Shown one piece after another: positions 7,939 to 17,311 of a stretch of DNA of 64,000 nt. Made by a program: the position numbers and the translations under genes. The notes beneath the pieces are model-generated. The model was not told where the DNA came from, did not search any database, and saw only the letters and a list, made by a program, of their open reading frames with translations. Within the stretch, counting starts at the first letter, position 1; each line of letters opens with the position of its first letter. The stretch is from NCBI RefSeq assembly GCF_900143285.1, contig NZ_FRDN01000003.1:186001-250000 (forward strand). Direction: 5' to 3'. This stretch comes from Desulfitobacterium chlororespirans DSM 11544 (GTDB taxonomy: Bacteria; Bacillota; Desulfitobacteriia; Desulfitobacteriales; Desulfitobacteriaceae).

Positions 7939-10324
7939 AAATCCGCTTTAAGGCCTTTTCATTAGGCTCAGCTACGATAGTATAACTAATTTTGGTAGAT
8001 TGATCGTATTCTAAATTTCTGGCGAAGATTTGACTGGGGTCCAGTTTTTTCTTAAATAAGAAATACTCTTGTTGTTGCTGGAGATTATCCGTTGCCCCGC
8101 CTAAAAGTAGCTCAAGCTTTTCCCAGTCTAGATAAAAGTATTCCTGGAGCAGCGGAATAACTTTGGTTTTCATTATTGCAACAAGTTTGGGAACGGATAA
8201 ATGCTTATCTATAAAATAGGCATGCCCGATTAAGTGATCCTGATCGTAAAGATATTCGATTCGATCATTGATGGCTTTGAGGAGCTTTTGTACATTGATT
8301 CCCTCCACATCGGTATCAAGAATGGAATAATCCGGGCTGAGTTCGATAAAGTTGAACCGTCGTCTTAATGCTGTGTCAAGTAAGGCAATGGATCTGTCAG
8401 CCGTATTCATAGTACCAATGATATATAAATTCTGAGGGACACCAAATGAATCATTAGAATAAGGCAATGTTACCGTCACTTCATTGTCAGCATCCAAACG
8501 CTTATCTGGTTCGATTAAGGTAATCAGTTCCCCGAAAATCTTGGAGATATTACCCCGATTGATTTCATCAATAATTAGAACATAGTTTCTATTCATGCCA
8601 CCTTTAGGGGACAAGTAACTTTTTAAGCTGTCAAAATTGATGTCATCTTTAGAATGCATATAGATCGCTTGCTGGGAAAAGTTCTTATTAATTAAAATTT
8701 GTTTCACCGATACCATAGGCTCTTTATTGACATAAAGCCATTCAACCTTGTGAAAATGATTAAATTCTATTGTTGTATTCTCATCGTAATAATAATCTCC
8801 CGTGACTCTGGCAATGGCTTTCAATTTGGCATTTCCATGAGATATAAACACAATATCCCCTATTGTCATACGGTTTTTGAATCGGTCAACAGCAACAATA
8901 TTAAAGGAATCCTGATCCCCGTATTTGCTTTCATATTTTTTCCGAATGGCTTTTCGATCAACACAGTCCGAATAATCTATATCTACGCCCCAGCCAAGAC
9001 CAATTACATTATGGTCAAGACAATAGTCGAAAATATCTTCTTCTCCATCATTGGTATTCCCCAAAGACATTTTAAAAAAGTTAATCTTCTTTTCATCAAA
9101 GTCATATCCTTTGACATTGTCTTTTGCACTGGATCTTGCAGCATTACTTATCATTTTGAATATCCCATCCCTGGGTTCAAATCCTCCGTTACCGTCACTT
9201 CTTAATCCCTCAACAAATTCTTCATAACCGTACGATTGATGAAACGTACAAAAAGCTATCTGACCAATATTTAATAGTTCTTTAAATTCTTTGACGGCAG
9301 CTTCCCGTTTGTCTGGATTATTGATTAGGTTGCTGTATTTTTCTTTATCAATAATTTCTAATGCACGTTCAATAACGCTGTATGTTTTACCGGTACCCGG
9401 GGGGCCAAATAAAACCATATTCTTATTCAAGTCATTAGTCATTTTATTTTGCCTCCTTTCATTAAAGTTGTCATTGTCGATGATGGAATAATCTTCACTA
9501 GCTTCCATGACAATTTTTTCAGGATCTTCATTTTTCCACATACTTACTAAAGGTTCATTATAGAAGTCAAATGTGCTACTTGGATTCTTTTGTTCAAAGT
9601 AGCGACGGATTTTATAAATAGCATCGTCAATATTATCAGGAAAATTGCTACCTTTCATAATCCTTTTGAACTCGTTGTAGATTTGTTGCTTATTTCCGTT
9701 ACTGCTAATCCGCTCATAATACTCTGGGTATAGAAGGTGAAGGATGATATTACGCATTGCATAATTACTGCGCTGCCTTAATTCATCTATAAATACCCTA
9801 AAGTCTTTATGATTATCTATTAGGTTATTTCGTTCAGAATGATTCAACCGTTTGATTCCTAAGCCGATATAACATAAGTAAGAAAGCTCAAAAGGTCTTC
9901 TTGTATGAAATGCCGTGCCCGGTTTGCCAATACCTTTACTTTCAAGCAACACATTAAGGTTTGATGTTAGTGGAACATTAAGACCTTTCCAAGATGCTAC
10001 TTTTTTGATTAAATTCACTTTGGTTTTACCATTAGTATCTGATGGGAAAAGAAAGTAAATAAACAATAATTCGCACGCTAGCTTGGTTACGTCCGAAGAT
10101 TCTCCAGCCAATTGCTTTTTAAACTTCTCCTCAAATGAATCGGCCGTTTCGTCCGGGTTATCAACAAAACAGCGTTTGAAGTCTTGGAGATTGTCCAAAG
10201 TCCAGATACTTTCTCCTGGCCAAAGAAGCCACCCGTCATTAATTAGACAGTCATTCTTCCATTGAAGAGCAAGGTCGTATATTTTATTTAGTTCAATCGG
10301 GTCATGACCATAGTACTTTGCCAT
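7925..10324 (-). CDS. mcrB: McrB-type AAA+ GTPase with inserted EVE-like domain
   Basis: The product has 799 residues from ATG 10324 (GGAGG 7 nt upstream). The N-terminal ~290 residues are a helical region of unknown specificity. The Walker A GPPGTGKT lies at about residue 305, Walker B with IIDEINRGN at about 583, and the McrB sensor IIGTMNTADRS at about 641. Between Walker A and Walker B sit about 170 extra residues (KINFFKMSLGN...GLGWG...GDIVFISHG..), which look like an EVE/PUA-type modified-base reader. McrB translocates DNA using GTP and recruits McrC. The inserted reader should define which modified cytosine or other base is recognised. It forms a coupled operon with mcrC. Confidence 0.92.
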   Translation of the reverse strand: MAKYYGHDPIELNKIYDLALQWKNDCLINDGWLLWPGESIWTLDNLQDFKRCFVDNPDETADSFEEKFKKQLAGESSDVTKLACELLFIYFLFPSDTNGKTKVNLIKKVASWKGLNVPLTSNLNVLLESKGIGKPGTAFHTRRPFELSYLCYIGLGIKRLNHSERNNLIDNHKDFRVFIDELRQRSNYAMRNIILHLLYPEYYERISSNGNKQQIYNEFKRIMKGSNFPDNIDDAIYKIRRYFEQKNPSSTFDFYNEPLVSMWKNEDPEKIVMEASEDYSIIDNDNFNERRQNKMTNDLNKNMVLFGPPGTGKTYSVIERALEIIDKEKYSNLINNPDKREAAVKEFKELLNIGQIAFCTFHQSYGYEEFVEGLRSDGNGGFEPRDGIFKMISNAARSSAKDNVKGYDFDEKKINFFKMSLGNTNDGEEDIFDYCLDHNVIGLGWGVDIDYSDCVDRKAIRKKYESKYGDQDSFNIVAVDRFKNRMTIGDIVFISHGNAKLKAIARVTGDYYYDENTTIEFNHFHKVEWLYVNKEPMVSVKQILINKNFSQQAIYMHSKDDINFDSLKSYLSPKGGMNRNYVLIIDEINRGNISKIFGELITLIEPDKRLDADNEVTVTLPYSNDSFGVPQNLYIIGTMNTADRSIALLDTALRRRFNFIELSPDYSILDTDVEGINVQKLLKAINDRIEYLYDQDHLIGHAYFIDKHLSVPKLVAIMKTKVIPLLQEYFYLDWEKLELLLGGATDNLQQQQEYFLFKKKLDPSQIFARNLEYDQSTKISYTIVAEPNEKALKRIYGDN

Positions 10325-10374
10325 TCTTATGCCTCCAGTTATCAAACTTGTTAGCCAGCAAATCCAAAAAACAA

Positions 10375-11195
10375 TTATAGGGAATTAACTGCATACCCAA
10401 GAACTTGGGCAAAATCATCCCCTTTATAGTCTAATTTGCTACTTGTTTTAAGATCAACAACACAGTTGTCTGCAATAAAATCGGCATCTGCTCCGCCAAC
10501 TATTGCGCTGTACTCCCCAAAAGTAGGATTTAAAGATAAATCTCTCCATGATACAGTTTCTAAAAAAACACAGAAAACCTCAGCTAGCTGGCTTATATTA
10601 TCTACCATATCCTGATCTGTAATTGTTCGCCTTTGGGAAAAATATGTTTTCCCTTCTGTCTCCTGAAAAAAATAATCCGCAACGTGAATGGATTTTGTCC
10701 TAAAAGTTTCATCAAGTTTTGCAAGAAAAATTGAATCACTGATGACTTGATTCAAGGAGCATTCCTTGTTTATAAACTTCTTTCTATGGCTTAAAGCCTT
10801 GCTAAGTCGATTCTGAAGAAAATCCAAAACCTCTTTTAGGTTCTTAGATACCTTTTTACAACCTAAAAGTCGTTCATTATCAATTATAAAATCGCCAGTT
10901 GGGAAAATAGGCACATCATGACATTAGGAAAAAGCTTTAATCCCTTCTCTGCAATTAATTCCTTTTCGGAATTTACAGAGCCTATTTTCTCAGCTAACAA
11001 AGCCCGAACCACATAATCAAAAGCAGTTCCGATCTGTCCGGGTTCATGATATTTACCTATACTTTTAACCGTTATTGGCGATTTCCATGCATCTTTCACT
11101 ATTATTTCATTGTGTTGGTTCTTTAAGAAAGGCTTAAGTAAAGGAAATTTCTTTTTAATATCCGGATTATCTTCGATTAAGTTAGTCAAGGACAA
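10375..11195 (-). pseudogene. Frameshifted PD-(D/E)XK-like nuclease gene
   Basis: Two overlapping frames make one protein of about 270 residues. The first (11195-10884, TTG start with AAAGGAGAG upstream) ends after LKLFPNVMM. The second continues in the -1 frame from about 10914 (PIFPTGDFIIDNE). The second part holds GGADADFIADNCVVDLKTSS and QVLGYA, the Asp, D-x-K and Q-x-x-x-Y-A pattern of RecB/PD-(D/E)XK nucleases. No slippery heptamer sits in the correct phase in the overlap, so I read this as a mutation rather than programmed frameshifting. The gene lies 50 nt upstream of mcrB and may have belonged to that operon. The C-terminus also stops right after the motif, so it may be truncated as well. 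Confidence 0.6.
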
Positions 11196-11261
11196 TTGCC
11201 GTTCACTCTCCTTTCGTTTTTCGAGAATCCTATGAAATATGAATAGGCTAATTACTTATCT

Positions 11262-12060
11262 CCGCCTCATCCTTCAGCCAATAGACGATAAACCGGATTC
11301 TTGCCTTCCCCGGGGTATACCCTTTCTGCTTAATGGACTTGAATGTTAATTGCAAGGCCAGGGGCGGGGCGGCTGGTGGTCCTCTGAATTCTCAACCTGC
11401 TCAAGGCCCTCCACCCCCCTGATCATCTCCAGATAGCTGCCGTTGTAGTGGATGGTCAGATTGCGCTTGGCCCGGGTCATGGCCACATAGAGCTACCGCA
11501 CCGCTTCCTCTGTTCCCAGATTGAAGTTCTCCAGCATTAGGAAGACATTATCAAAATCCCGTCCTTTGGCTTTTTGGATGGTTGAGATAAGGATCGCTTC
11601 GCTGTGTCCCCCTGGGAAATCTTCCAGCTTGGATTCCCGGATAGCCGATAAAGTGGAAAAAGGCACTGAACTCCTTTTGCCCCTTTAAAAGCATGTGAAA
11701 AATGACCTTCAGGACGGATTCCGCTTGTTGAAAAGCGGTAACCTCGTCAAAGAAAAGATCTCGGGCTTTGATGGAATCATTGAGAGGATTGTTGGCCTCT
11801 TCCGTCTGTAGCTTATCGTCCTTAAGCAGGGCATGGTAAGGGCGGTTGGGGAACAAAAGGGAGGAAAGGTAGACGATAATTTCAACCGTATGGAGGCCTG
11901 CGGCATGCAGAATATTTTCCAGTTACTTAAGGTCATGGTTAAGAATGTTATGTCCGCAGCGATAGTCACTGCCCTGCAGGTCTCTCTCCCTTCTCCTGCC
12001 GGAGGTTTCTCCATTTTCGATATAATTCTCCTAATTATTGTCGATTCCTGCTTGGGAGAA
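11262..12060 (-). pseudogene. Internally deleted, decayed copy of the DEDD-RecQ-UvrD fusion gene
   Basis: The minus strand encodes pieces nearly identical to the two ends of the intact gene at 35298-40100. The N-terminal part (GHNILNHDLK, stop, LENILHAAG; LLFPNRPYHALLKDDKLQT) lies at about 11640-11985. The C-terminal part (TIQKAKGRDFDNVFLMLENF; stop; LYVAMTRAKRNLTIHYNG) lies at about 11270-11640. About 3.7 kb in between, with both helicase cores, is missing. The junction at 11638-11643 falls on a shared GATA. In-frame stops on both sides show further decay. It cannot make a helicase. Confidence 0.85.
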
Positions 12061-12170
12061 AAACACCTGCTGTTCTGACAGGGATTTTGCTTTCTAAGTC
12101 ATAGTTTACGTCAAAGGGACAATCTGGTATCCTCAGCTTATACGCTCATCGAGAGGACGGATCGCCAACT

Positions 12171-13483
12171 ATGAAAGATAAAGAAGTCTATAAGAATCTG
12201 CTTATTGCATTAGACCAGATGAAAAGCGACGCTGCGGAATATCTGGATAAGAAGCTTTGGAAAGAGATTACCCTGCCTCAGACCTATGAAGAACTTCTGC
12301 TGGCCTTGAGCAAAGATGAACTCCAGGACATCTCCCGGCACTATGGCTTCAGAAATATCAGCTCGCTGAAGAAAAAAGATTTGGTTCATTATCTCGTTCA
12401 ACAGCTGCCTTGCCGAATCACCCAGGAATTGAAGCTCATGGATGAACATCGCTATCTCTTTCTGAAACAATTCGTCAGTGAAGATGATAAAGTCTTCCAA
12501 GCCGTCCTGGCCGATGCTTATGACCATAAACTTGTTAATTATTGGCGAAAAACCGGGCTTGTCTTGTCCAGTTCCTCCCAGGGGCAGAAAGTGCTTTTTA
12601 TGCCCAGTGAACTTCAGGACGTCTTTCAGACTCTTGAGCATGATGCAGCCCTGCAAAGCAAGCTCAAACAGAATACGAATGGCTGGGGCTGACCTACGGA
12701 ATGTTATACTATTATGGGGTAATGGGCCACATGACCATACTTGCCAAGCTTGAAGAACTCACGGGAGTACGGCCTGATTATCAGGAGTTTCACACCATTT
12801 TGCTTCGTGGGGGTGAATATTATGATGCCCCCAGGATGGACTCCTATGGCTACTGGGCCCATCAAAACGTACACGACGTGGATGCTCTGCTGAAAGAGCA
12901 GCGGGCTCGTGCCGATGTTGATTATTATCGATTCAGCAAAAGCAAACTGCTCAAGGCAGGAGCGCCCGATTATTTTGATGACACTCCCGCCTTTCAACGC
13001 TTGCATGATTACTTTTCGACTCACTATCAAATGACTGAAAAAGAAGCCAAGGATCTCGCTGCAGAATGCCAGCATATCGTTAATCAGATTAACGAGCCTT
13101 CCGCCATTTTTGATTTCTTAAAGACGACAATAGAGTTTCCCGATGTTGAATCCGTACAGCGTCTGGCTGATGTGGTTATGTTCTTCTGGAATAATACCCG
13201 GCAATGGACACTGAAAGGACATTCCCCTGCCGAACTCGGCACCGGGGCCAATCCCGGCCTCTCTTCACAGCCCAAGAACCTTCATATACCTTTTGATACA
13301 AACCTGCCCTTTGCCACTCCTGCAGTCCGACCGGCCCCTTCCGGTCAAACCCTGGGCAGCCCTCACTCTAAATCCTCTAATCCTACTGTCACCGATTTGA
13401 AAACCCGCCAAAAAACCGGCCGCAATGACCCCTGCCCCTGTAGAAGCGGCAAGAAATTCAAGCACTGCTGCGGAGGACTTTAA
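12171..13483 (+). pseudogene. SEC-C motif protein gene split by a frameshift
   Basis: Frame one (12171-12692) gives a Rho_N/SAP-like N-terminus (SKDELQDISRHYGF..LKKKDLVHYLV). Frame two (ATG 12701 to 13483) gives the rest. Reading the second frame back across the joint gives EYEWLGLTYGMLYYYG with no stop, so the natural protein is one chain of about 435 residues and the shift lies near 12665-12692. The C-terminus is a classic SEC-C zinc motif, GRNDPCPCRSGKKFKHCCGG, preceded by a Pro/Ser-rich linker. SEC-C motifs are small metal-binding modules found in SecA and many unrelated proteins. The function is unknown. The shift could be a true mutation or a sequencing error. Confidence 0.75.
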
Positions 13484-13590
13484 ATTTGATGGCAACGGAA
13501 AACGAAGCTTTCATCTCTTTTGCTTCGCCATCAATGAAGAGATTGTAGCCCCGATGATAATGGGTGCGGTTATATTGCCGGATTTTGATT

Positions 13591-14595
13591 TTATTTCTTT
13601 TTTAGCACCTTAAGCAAACTTATATCTTCCGTAAGCGCAGTAATATCCGCTTCCTGAACGCGTCTATTTGCATCATAAATCTCATATTGTTTTTCTGCCA
13701 GCGCTTTGGCGATCTCCGCCGATACCTTACCAGCATTAGCCAATACTTCCCTCCCCGTAAACCGTAGGAACAAATCCAACTTCTCTTCCCAATCCGCCAT
13801 ATGCATAGGAACACGGCGCTCCGCCTGATCTCTGGCATAATCAAGATACATAGTGACAATACGGTTGAGCCCAGACAGTTCTTGCTCATTTAAATAGTTT
13901 TTGGCGATATCCACATCACCTTTACGCACCCGGGCTCCTTTAAAAGAAGTCAAGCCCATATTAGGTTTGGTGGCATCGGCACGTTTAACAATAAGTTCCG
14001 CCGCTGTGTATCCATGTACACTGTAGTGCATTTTGTTTTGAACGGTCTGAAAAAATAGACGTGTTCTCTCTAGGTTTGAGTCGTAGTCTACAGAGGTCGC
14101 ATATATCTGCTGGATTTTTTGATAGAAACGTTTTTCAGATGCGCGAATCTCCGCTATACGCTCCAGTAACTCGTCGAAGTAGTCCTCACCGAAAGCAGTA
14201 GGGTTCTTCAACCGCTCATCATTCATGGCAAAGCCTTTTTTACTGTACTCGGTCAGCACGCCAGAAGCCCAATTGCGGAAATGCATACCTACATGAGAGC
14301 GAATACGATAGCCAAGAGCAAGCACCATCTGAAAATTATAATGCTTTTTGCGGCGCTCAACATGTCGTGTACCCTCAATTTGAACTTGTAAGAATTCCTT
14401 ACAAGTTGCTTCTTCGCTTAATTCTTTGTCTGCATAGATATTTTTAATGTGAATGGTTATGTTTTGCGGAGTAGTTTGATAGAGTTGGGCAAGTGAATGC
14501 TGAGTGAGCCAAATATCACCATTTTCGAAATATACATCGATTTTGGAATCCCCTTTTTCATTTTGGTAGATTAAAATTTTCCCCACATCTTCCAT
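13591..14595 (-). CDS. rhuM: RhuM family protein
   Basis: The product has 334 residues with the full RhuM pattern: DVYFENGDIWLTQHSLAQLYQ, HFRNWASGVLTEYSKKGFAMNDERLKNP, and HGYTAAELIVKRADATKPNMGL with GDVDIAKNYLNEQEL near the C-terminus. ATG 14595 has GGAGAG 10 nt upstream. RhuM-type proteins resemble phage antirepressor/Bro N-terminal modules in front and often occur in restriction and defence islands; no biochemical activity is firmly assigned. The gene stands alone here, converging with the SEC-C gene. Confidence 0.9.
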   Translation of the reverse strand: MEDVGKILIYQNEKGDSKIDVYFENGDIWLTQHSLAQLYQTTPQNITIHIKNIYADKELSEEATCKEFLQVQIEGTRHVERRKKHYNFQMVLALGYRIRSHVGMHFRNWASGVLTEYSKKGFAMNDERLKNPTAFGEDYFDELLERIAEIRASEKRFYQKIQQIYATSVDYDSNLERTRLFFQTVQNKMHYSVHGYTAAELIVKRADATKPNMGLTSFKGARVRKGDVDIAKNYLNEQELSGLNRIVTMYLDYARDQAERRVPMHMADWEEKLDLFLRFTGREVLANAGKVSAEIAKALAEKQYEIYDANRRVQEADITALTEDISLLKVLKKK

Positions 14596-14767
14596 ATTTA
14601 CAGCACTCTCCTTGTATTCAATTAAAACATATCACTTTAAAACAGCTAGGCCGAAGTCCTCAGCATCTATAATATCAGATAGAAAAGCCCATTCCGACAC
14701 AGAACATATATTCTATTATAAAATGATATCCCTCTGACTGCAACTGAATATAACACACCGGAGTCAG

Positions 14768-14839
14768 CATAGTTGTCATAGACCTCCGAAAGAAGTATAG
14801 TGAGTTAAAGCACTCGAGAGGAATTTAACGACAACTATG
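14768..14839. repeat. Inverted repeat CATAGTTGTC / GACAACTATG
   Basis: Exact 10-bp arms at 14768-14777 and 14830-14839 are separated by 52 nt. The wide spacing suggests a protein-binding pair or a remnant of mobile DNA rather than a hairpin. No function can be assigned. Confidence 0.45.
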
Positions 14840-14852
14840 TCGACAAATACAG

Positions 14853-14897
14853 CAAAAAAGAAAGGCTTCCTAAAGAGTGCATACTCCCGGGAAGCCT
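14853..14897 (-). terminator. Intrinsic terminator of the DUF3102 gene
   Basis: On the minus strand AGGCTTCC and GGAAGCCT (14897-14890 and 14870-14863) form an 8-bp stem followed by TTTCTTTTTT. It lies 25 nt after the stop codon of the gene at 14922. Confidence 0.75.
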
Positions 14898-14921
14898 GGT
14901 TTGCTTTATGGGCAGCACTCT

Positions 14922-15830
14922 TCACAGCTTCTCCCGCAAGGCATTGTGGAGGAAATCATGGATCTTCTCCTTATATATGGCATGGAGCTCCTGGTTTTTA
15001 CCGGCAAACTTGGTCATTTCATAGGCCAATTCCTTAAAGGTCTTGAAGAGGCTGTCATATAAGAAGGCGATTTTATTGGCCTCGGCCTTGCCATAGGCTT
15101 CATTCAGAGATACCTCCATCTTTTTGATGGTTTTATAGCCTGAGCGCTCTTTCAGTTTGTCATAAGAGGCCTTCTTATTCTCGATCTCCTGCTCCAGCTC
15201 TCCCTTTACCCTCTCCAAACCATGGATTGCGGCTTTCAGGCCGTCCCGTTCTGCGGCCAACCGGGCATTTTTATTCTTTTCCTTGTCCAGATCATCACGA
15301 AGAGTTGTGCTCTCCTGCCTGGCCTGATCCCGCTCGGTCACGGCTTGATCTGCTTCCCGCCGGGCCTCTTGCCGCTGCTCAACGGCCTGTTTCAGCTGCC
15401 GGGTACTCATGCCTTCCACATCCATCTCCATCAGGAACTCAACCCGCTCTTCCTCGGGAAGCTCTAAAAGAGTCAATGCTTGCACAAAGGTCAGGTTGGG
15501 CAGCGTCCGGCCTTCCTTAGTCTGAAGCCCCTCCCCGCCTTGGAGCATCGCCCGGTTCTGAGAAGATTCCCCGGCTGGGGGCAAGGAAAGGTATTCACCA
15601 TAAGCGTCAAAAAGGGCCATAAGACGCTGGGCGGTTCTTTGGGAGTAGTTGACGGATACTTTCAGCCAATCCCCCCATTCCCCATAGGGAATCATGGCTC
15701 TGACCTCTTTGAGCCTGCGCCCGATTTCGATGGCATGAACAAGGAGGATTTTCTCCATCTGCCGCTTCATGGTATTGATCTCTGAGGCAATCACAACGGG
15801 GGTCCGGCCGGTCGTCAATTCATCGATCAT
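14922..15830 (-). CDS. DUF3102 domain protein with coiled-coil C-terminus
   Basis: The product has 302 residues; ATG 15830 has GAGAGGAT upstream. The N-terminal ~75 residues (EINTMKRQMEKILLVHAIEIG.RLKEVRAMIPYGEWGDWL) match DUF3102, a short domain found mainly in Firmicutes plasmid- and element-borne proteins. Residues about 150-245 are a charged coiled coil (EQRQEARREADQAVTERDQ). The helical C-terminus ends LHNALREKL. It is monocistronic, with a clear terminator. DUF3102 proteins are thought to bind DNA and to accompany mobile elements; no activity is proven, so this is a family-level call only. Confidence 0.8.
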   Translation of the reverse strand: MIDELTTGRTPVVIASEINTMKRQMEKILLVHAIEIGRRLKEVRAMIPYGEWGDWLKVSVNYSQRTAQRLMALFDAYGEYLSLPPAGESSQNRAMLQGGEGLQTKEGRTLPNLTFVQALTLLELPEEERVEFLMEMDVEGMSTRQLKQAVEQRQEARREADQAVTERDQARQESTTLRDDLDKEKNKNARLAAERDGLKAAIHGLERVKGELEQEIENKKASYDKLKERSGYKTIKKMEVSLNEAYGKAEANKIAFLYDSLFKTFKELAYEMTKFAGKNQELHAIYKEKIHDFLHNALREKL

Positions 15831-16189
15831 CTAATCCATCCTCTCTTGCACCTGGCAAAATCTACTGTTTTACTATCTATAGCATATGATCTGCCTGTTA
15901 AGAGTGACAGCCGACACAAGCATGTTCAAGAATGCGACAACGTTGTCGCATTCTTGAACATGCTTTATTTCTATTTTTCTAACCGACCAATTGAAATCGG
16001 CAAGTTTCAATGTCTTTGAGATAACTATGTCTTGCCACGATGTATCCAAGCGGCTGTACATAAACAGCAAATTTAGCCTTTACCATAGACTCTCTTCAGC
16101 TGCTAATATGCGCTGAAAGATCCCGCCCCATGAGTAGATAGCCGATAAATGGGAATGATTAATAAAAACGTGAATTGCGGGATGAGTCC
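15831..16189. other. Divergent intergenic region of DUF3102 and ger operon
   Basis: This stretch of 359 nt lies between divergent genes. It holds the perfect palindrome at 15918-15965. A possible sigma-G-like pair for the ger operon (TGAGTA at 16132 and ATGATTA about 18 nt later) is weak. No gene was seen. Confidence 0.5.
15918..15965. repeat. Palindrome family copy 1 (perfect, 48 bp)
   Basis: Both arms are 24 nt, exactly complementary, without a spacer, centred between 15941 and 15942. The core is CGACAACGTTGTCG and the outer stem TTCAAGAATG / CATTCTTGAA. It is followed on the plus strand by a T-rich stretch. It sits between two divergent genes, so it is not a terminator for either neighbour. 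Confidence 0.85.
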
Positions 16190-17281
16190 TTGACAAACAG
16201 TGTGACAAACAGACAGTTGTTTTTTATTATCATCATTTCCACAGTTGGCCTGAGCGCGGTGGTCATGCCGAAAATCATGAGCGAGGCCGCCGGAACAGGG
16301 GCGTGGCTGAGCCTGCTCATCGCTGCCGTCTTTTTCGTGGCCGACGTTCTGCTGATCATCCACTTGGGCTGCCTCTACCGCGGGAAAGCGCTGGCGGAAT
16401 ACAGCGAGCTGCTGGTGGGGAAAGCCATATCCCGTATTTTCTGCGGTATCTATCTTATCTACTTTTTTATTTTTCTCGCCTTTTTCGTCCGGTCCGCGGC
16501 CGATATCATCCAGGCGGAGATTTTATATAAAACGCCCATTTGGGCCACGATGCTGCTGATTATGAGCGTCTCCCTATACGCCGCGTCAAAAGGGCTTACC
16601 AATTTGGGCAGGATTCTTGAATACCTGGGCCTGATCGTGCTGATAACGGGCTTTATTTTGCAGATTATTGCCTTTACCCAGGGAAACCCGCTGAATAACC
16701 TGCCCCTGATCGACCCGGCGGAGATAAGCCGCTATATCCGGGCGGTTCCGTCTGCTATCTTTGTTTTTTTGGGCTTCGAGGTCATCACTGTCATCCCCCT
16801 TTCCAGACGCAACGGTTCCCAAGCGCTGCTCACGGCGGGGATTGCAGTTCTGGTCGCCTGCACGTTTTTTATTGTTCAGTTGGAAGGCTGCTATTCTATT
16901 CTAAGCATCGATGATATCGTCAATTACGATTATCCGGTTCTGACCGCGATTCGCAGGCTGGACATCACCGCCCTGCAATTTGCTAAGCGGCTGGATCTGT
17001 TTTTCATCATGGGGTGGCTCACCTCCATCTTTTGCACCACTTCCCTGCTCATGTTTGCGTCGGCGGCCTATGCGAAAAAGCTGATTCCCAAGCTGACCGG
17101 GGTGACGCCGATGCTCGCCATCGGCGGGGCGGCTTATGCTGCAGGCCTGCTGATTCCCAACGCGGAGGATGTGCTGCTGGTGTTCAATCGCTTCACGACG
17201 TATACCGGACTGCTGCCGGCCTTTGTCATCCCCTTTGTCTTGTGGGTGGCCCATCTGTTCCGGTCCCGTGGCAGTACGTAA
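16190..17281 (+). CDS. gerAB: Spore germination permease GerAB family
   Basis: The product has about 363 residues and ten or so membrane segments (FFIIIISTVGLSAVVMP, LIYFFIFLAFFV, AIFVFLGFEVITVIPL, IPFVLWVAHLF). It matches the APC-type GerAB subunit of nutrient germinant receptors in the spore inner membrane, which binds the germinant. TTG 16190 is preferred because GGGATGAG precedes it; TTG 16175 and GTG 16202 are alternatives with poorer context. First gene of a four-gene operon whose order is AB-AC-AA rather than the usual AA-AB-AC. The operon is visibly more GC-rich than the defence genes around it. Expression in the forespore is expected. Confidence 0.9.
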   Translation: MTNSVTNRQLFFIIIISTVGLSAVVMPKIMSEAAGTGAWLSLLIAAVFFVADVLLIIHLGCLYRGKALAEYSELLVGKAISRIFCGIYLIYFFIFLAFFVRSAADIIQAEILYKTPIWATMLLIMSVSLYAASKGLTNLGRILEYLGLIVLITGFILQIIAFTQGNPLNNLPLIDPAEISRYIRAVPSAIFVFLGFEVITVIPLSRRNGSQALLTAGIAVLVACTFFIVQLEGCYSILSIDDIVNYDYPVLTAIRRLDITALQFAKRLDLFFIMGWLTSIFCTTSLLMFASAAYAKKLIPKLTGVTPMLAIGGAAYAAGLLIPNAEDVLLVFNRFTTYTGLLPAFVIPFVLWVAHLFRSRGST

Positions 17282-17311
17282 AGAGGGTGGTGATAAAGCC
17301 TGAATAAGCTC

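Larger units (their letters stand above)
14596..14921. other. Intergenic stretch between DUF3102 gene and rhuM
   Basis: This stretch of 326 nt has no gene. It contains an inverted repeat at 14768/14830 and the terminator at 14853-14897. An AT-rich patch at about 14700-14730 probably holds the rhuM promoter. Confidence 0.55.

Noticed and set aside
8699-9205. Plus-strand open frame of 168 codons
   Set aside because: It lies opposite the EVE-like insertion of mcrB; no ribosome-binding site and low-complexity composition.
10884-10914. Programmed -1 frameshift in the nuclease-like gene
   Set aside because: No slippery heptamer in the right phase and no obvious downstream stem; a plain mutation is simpler.
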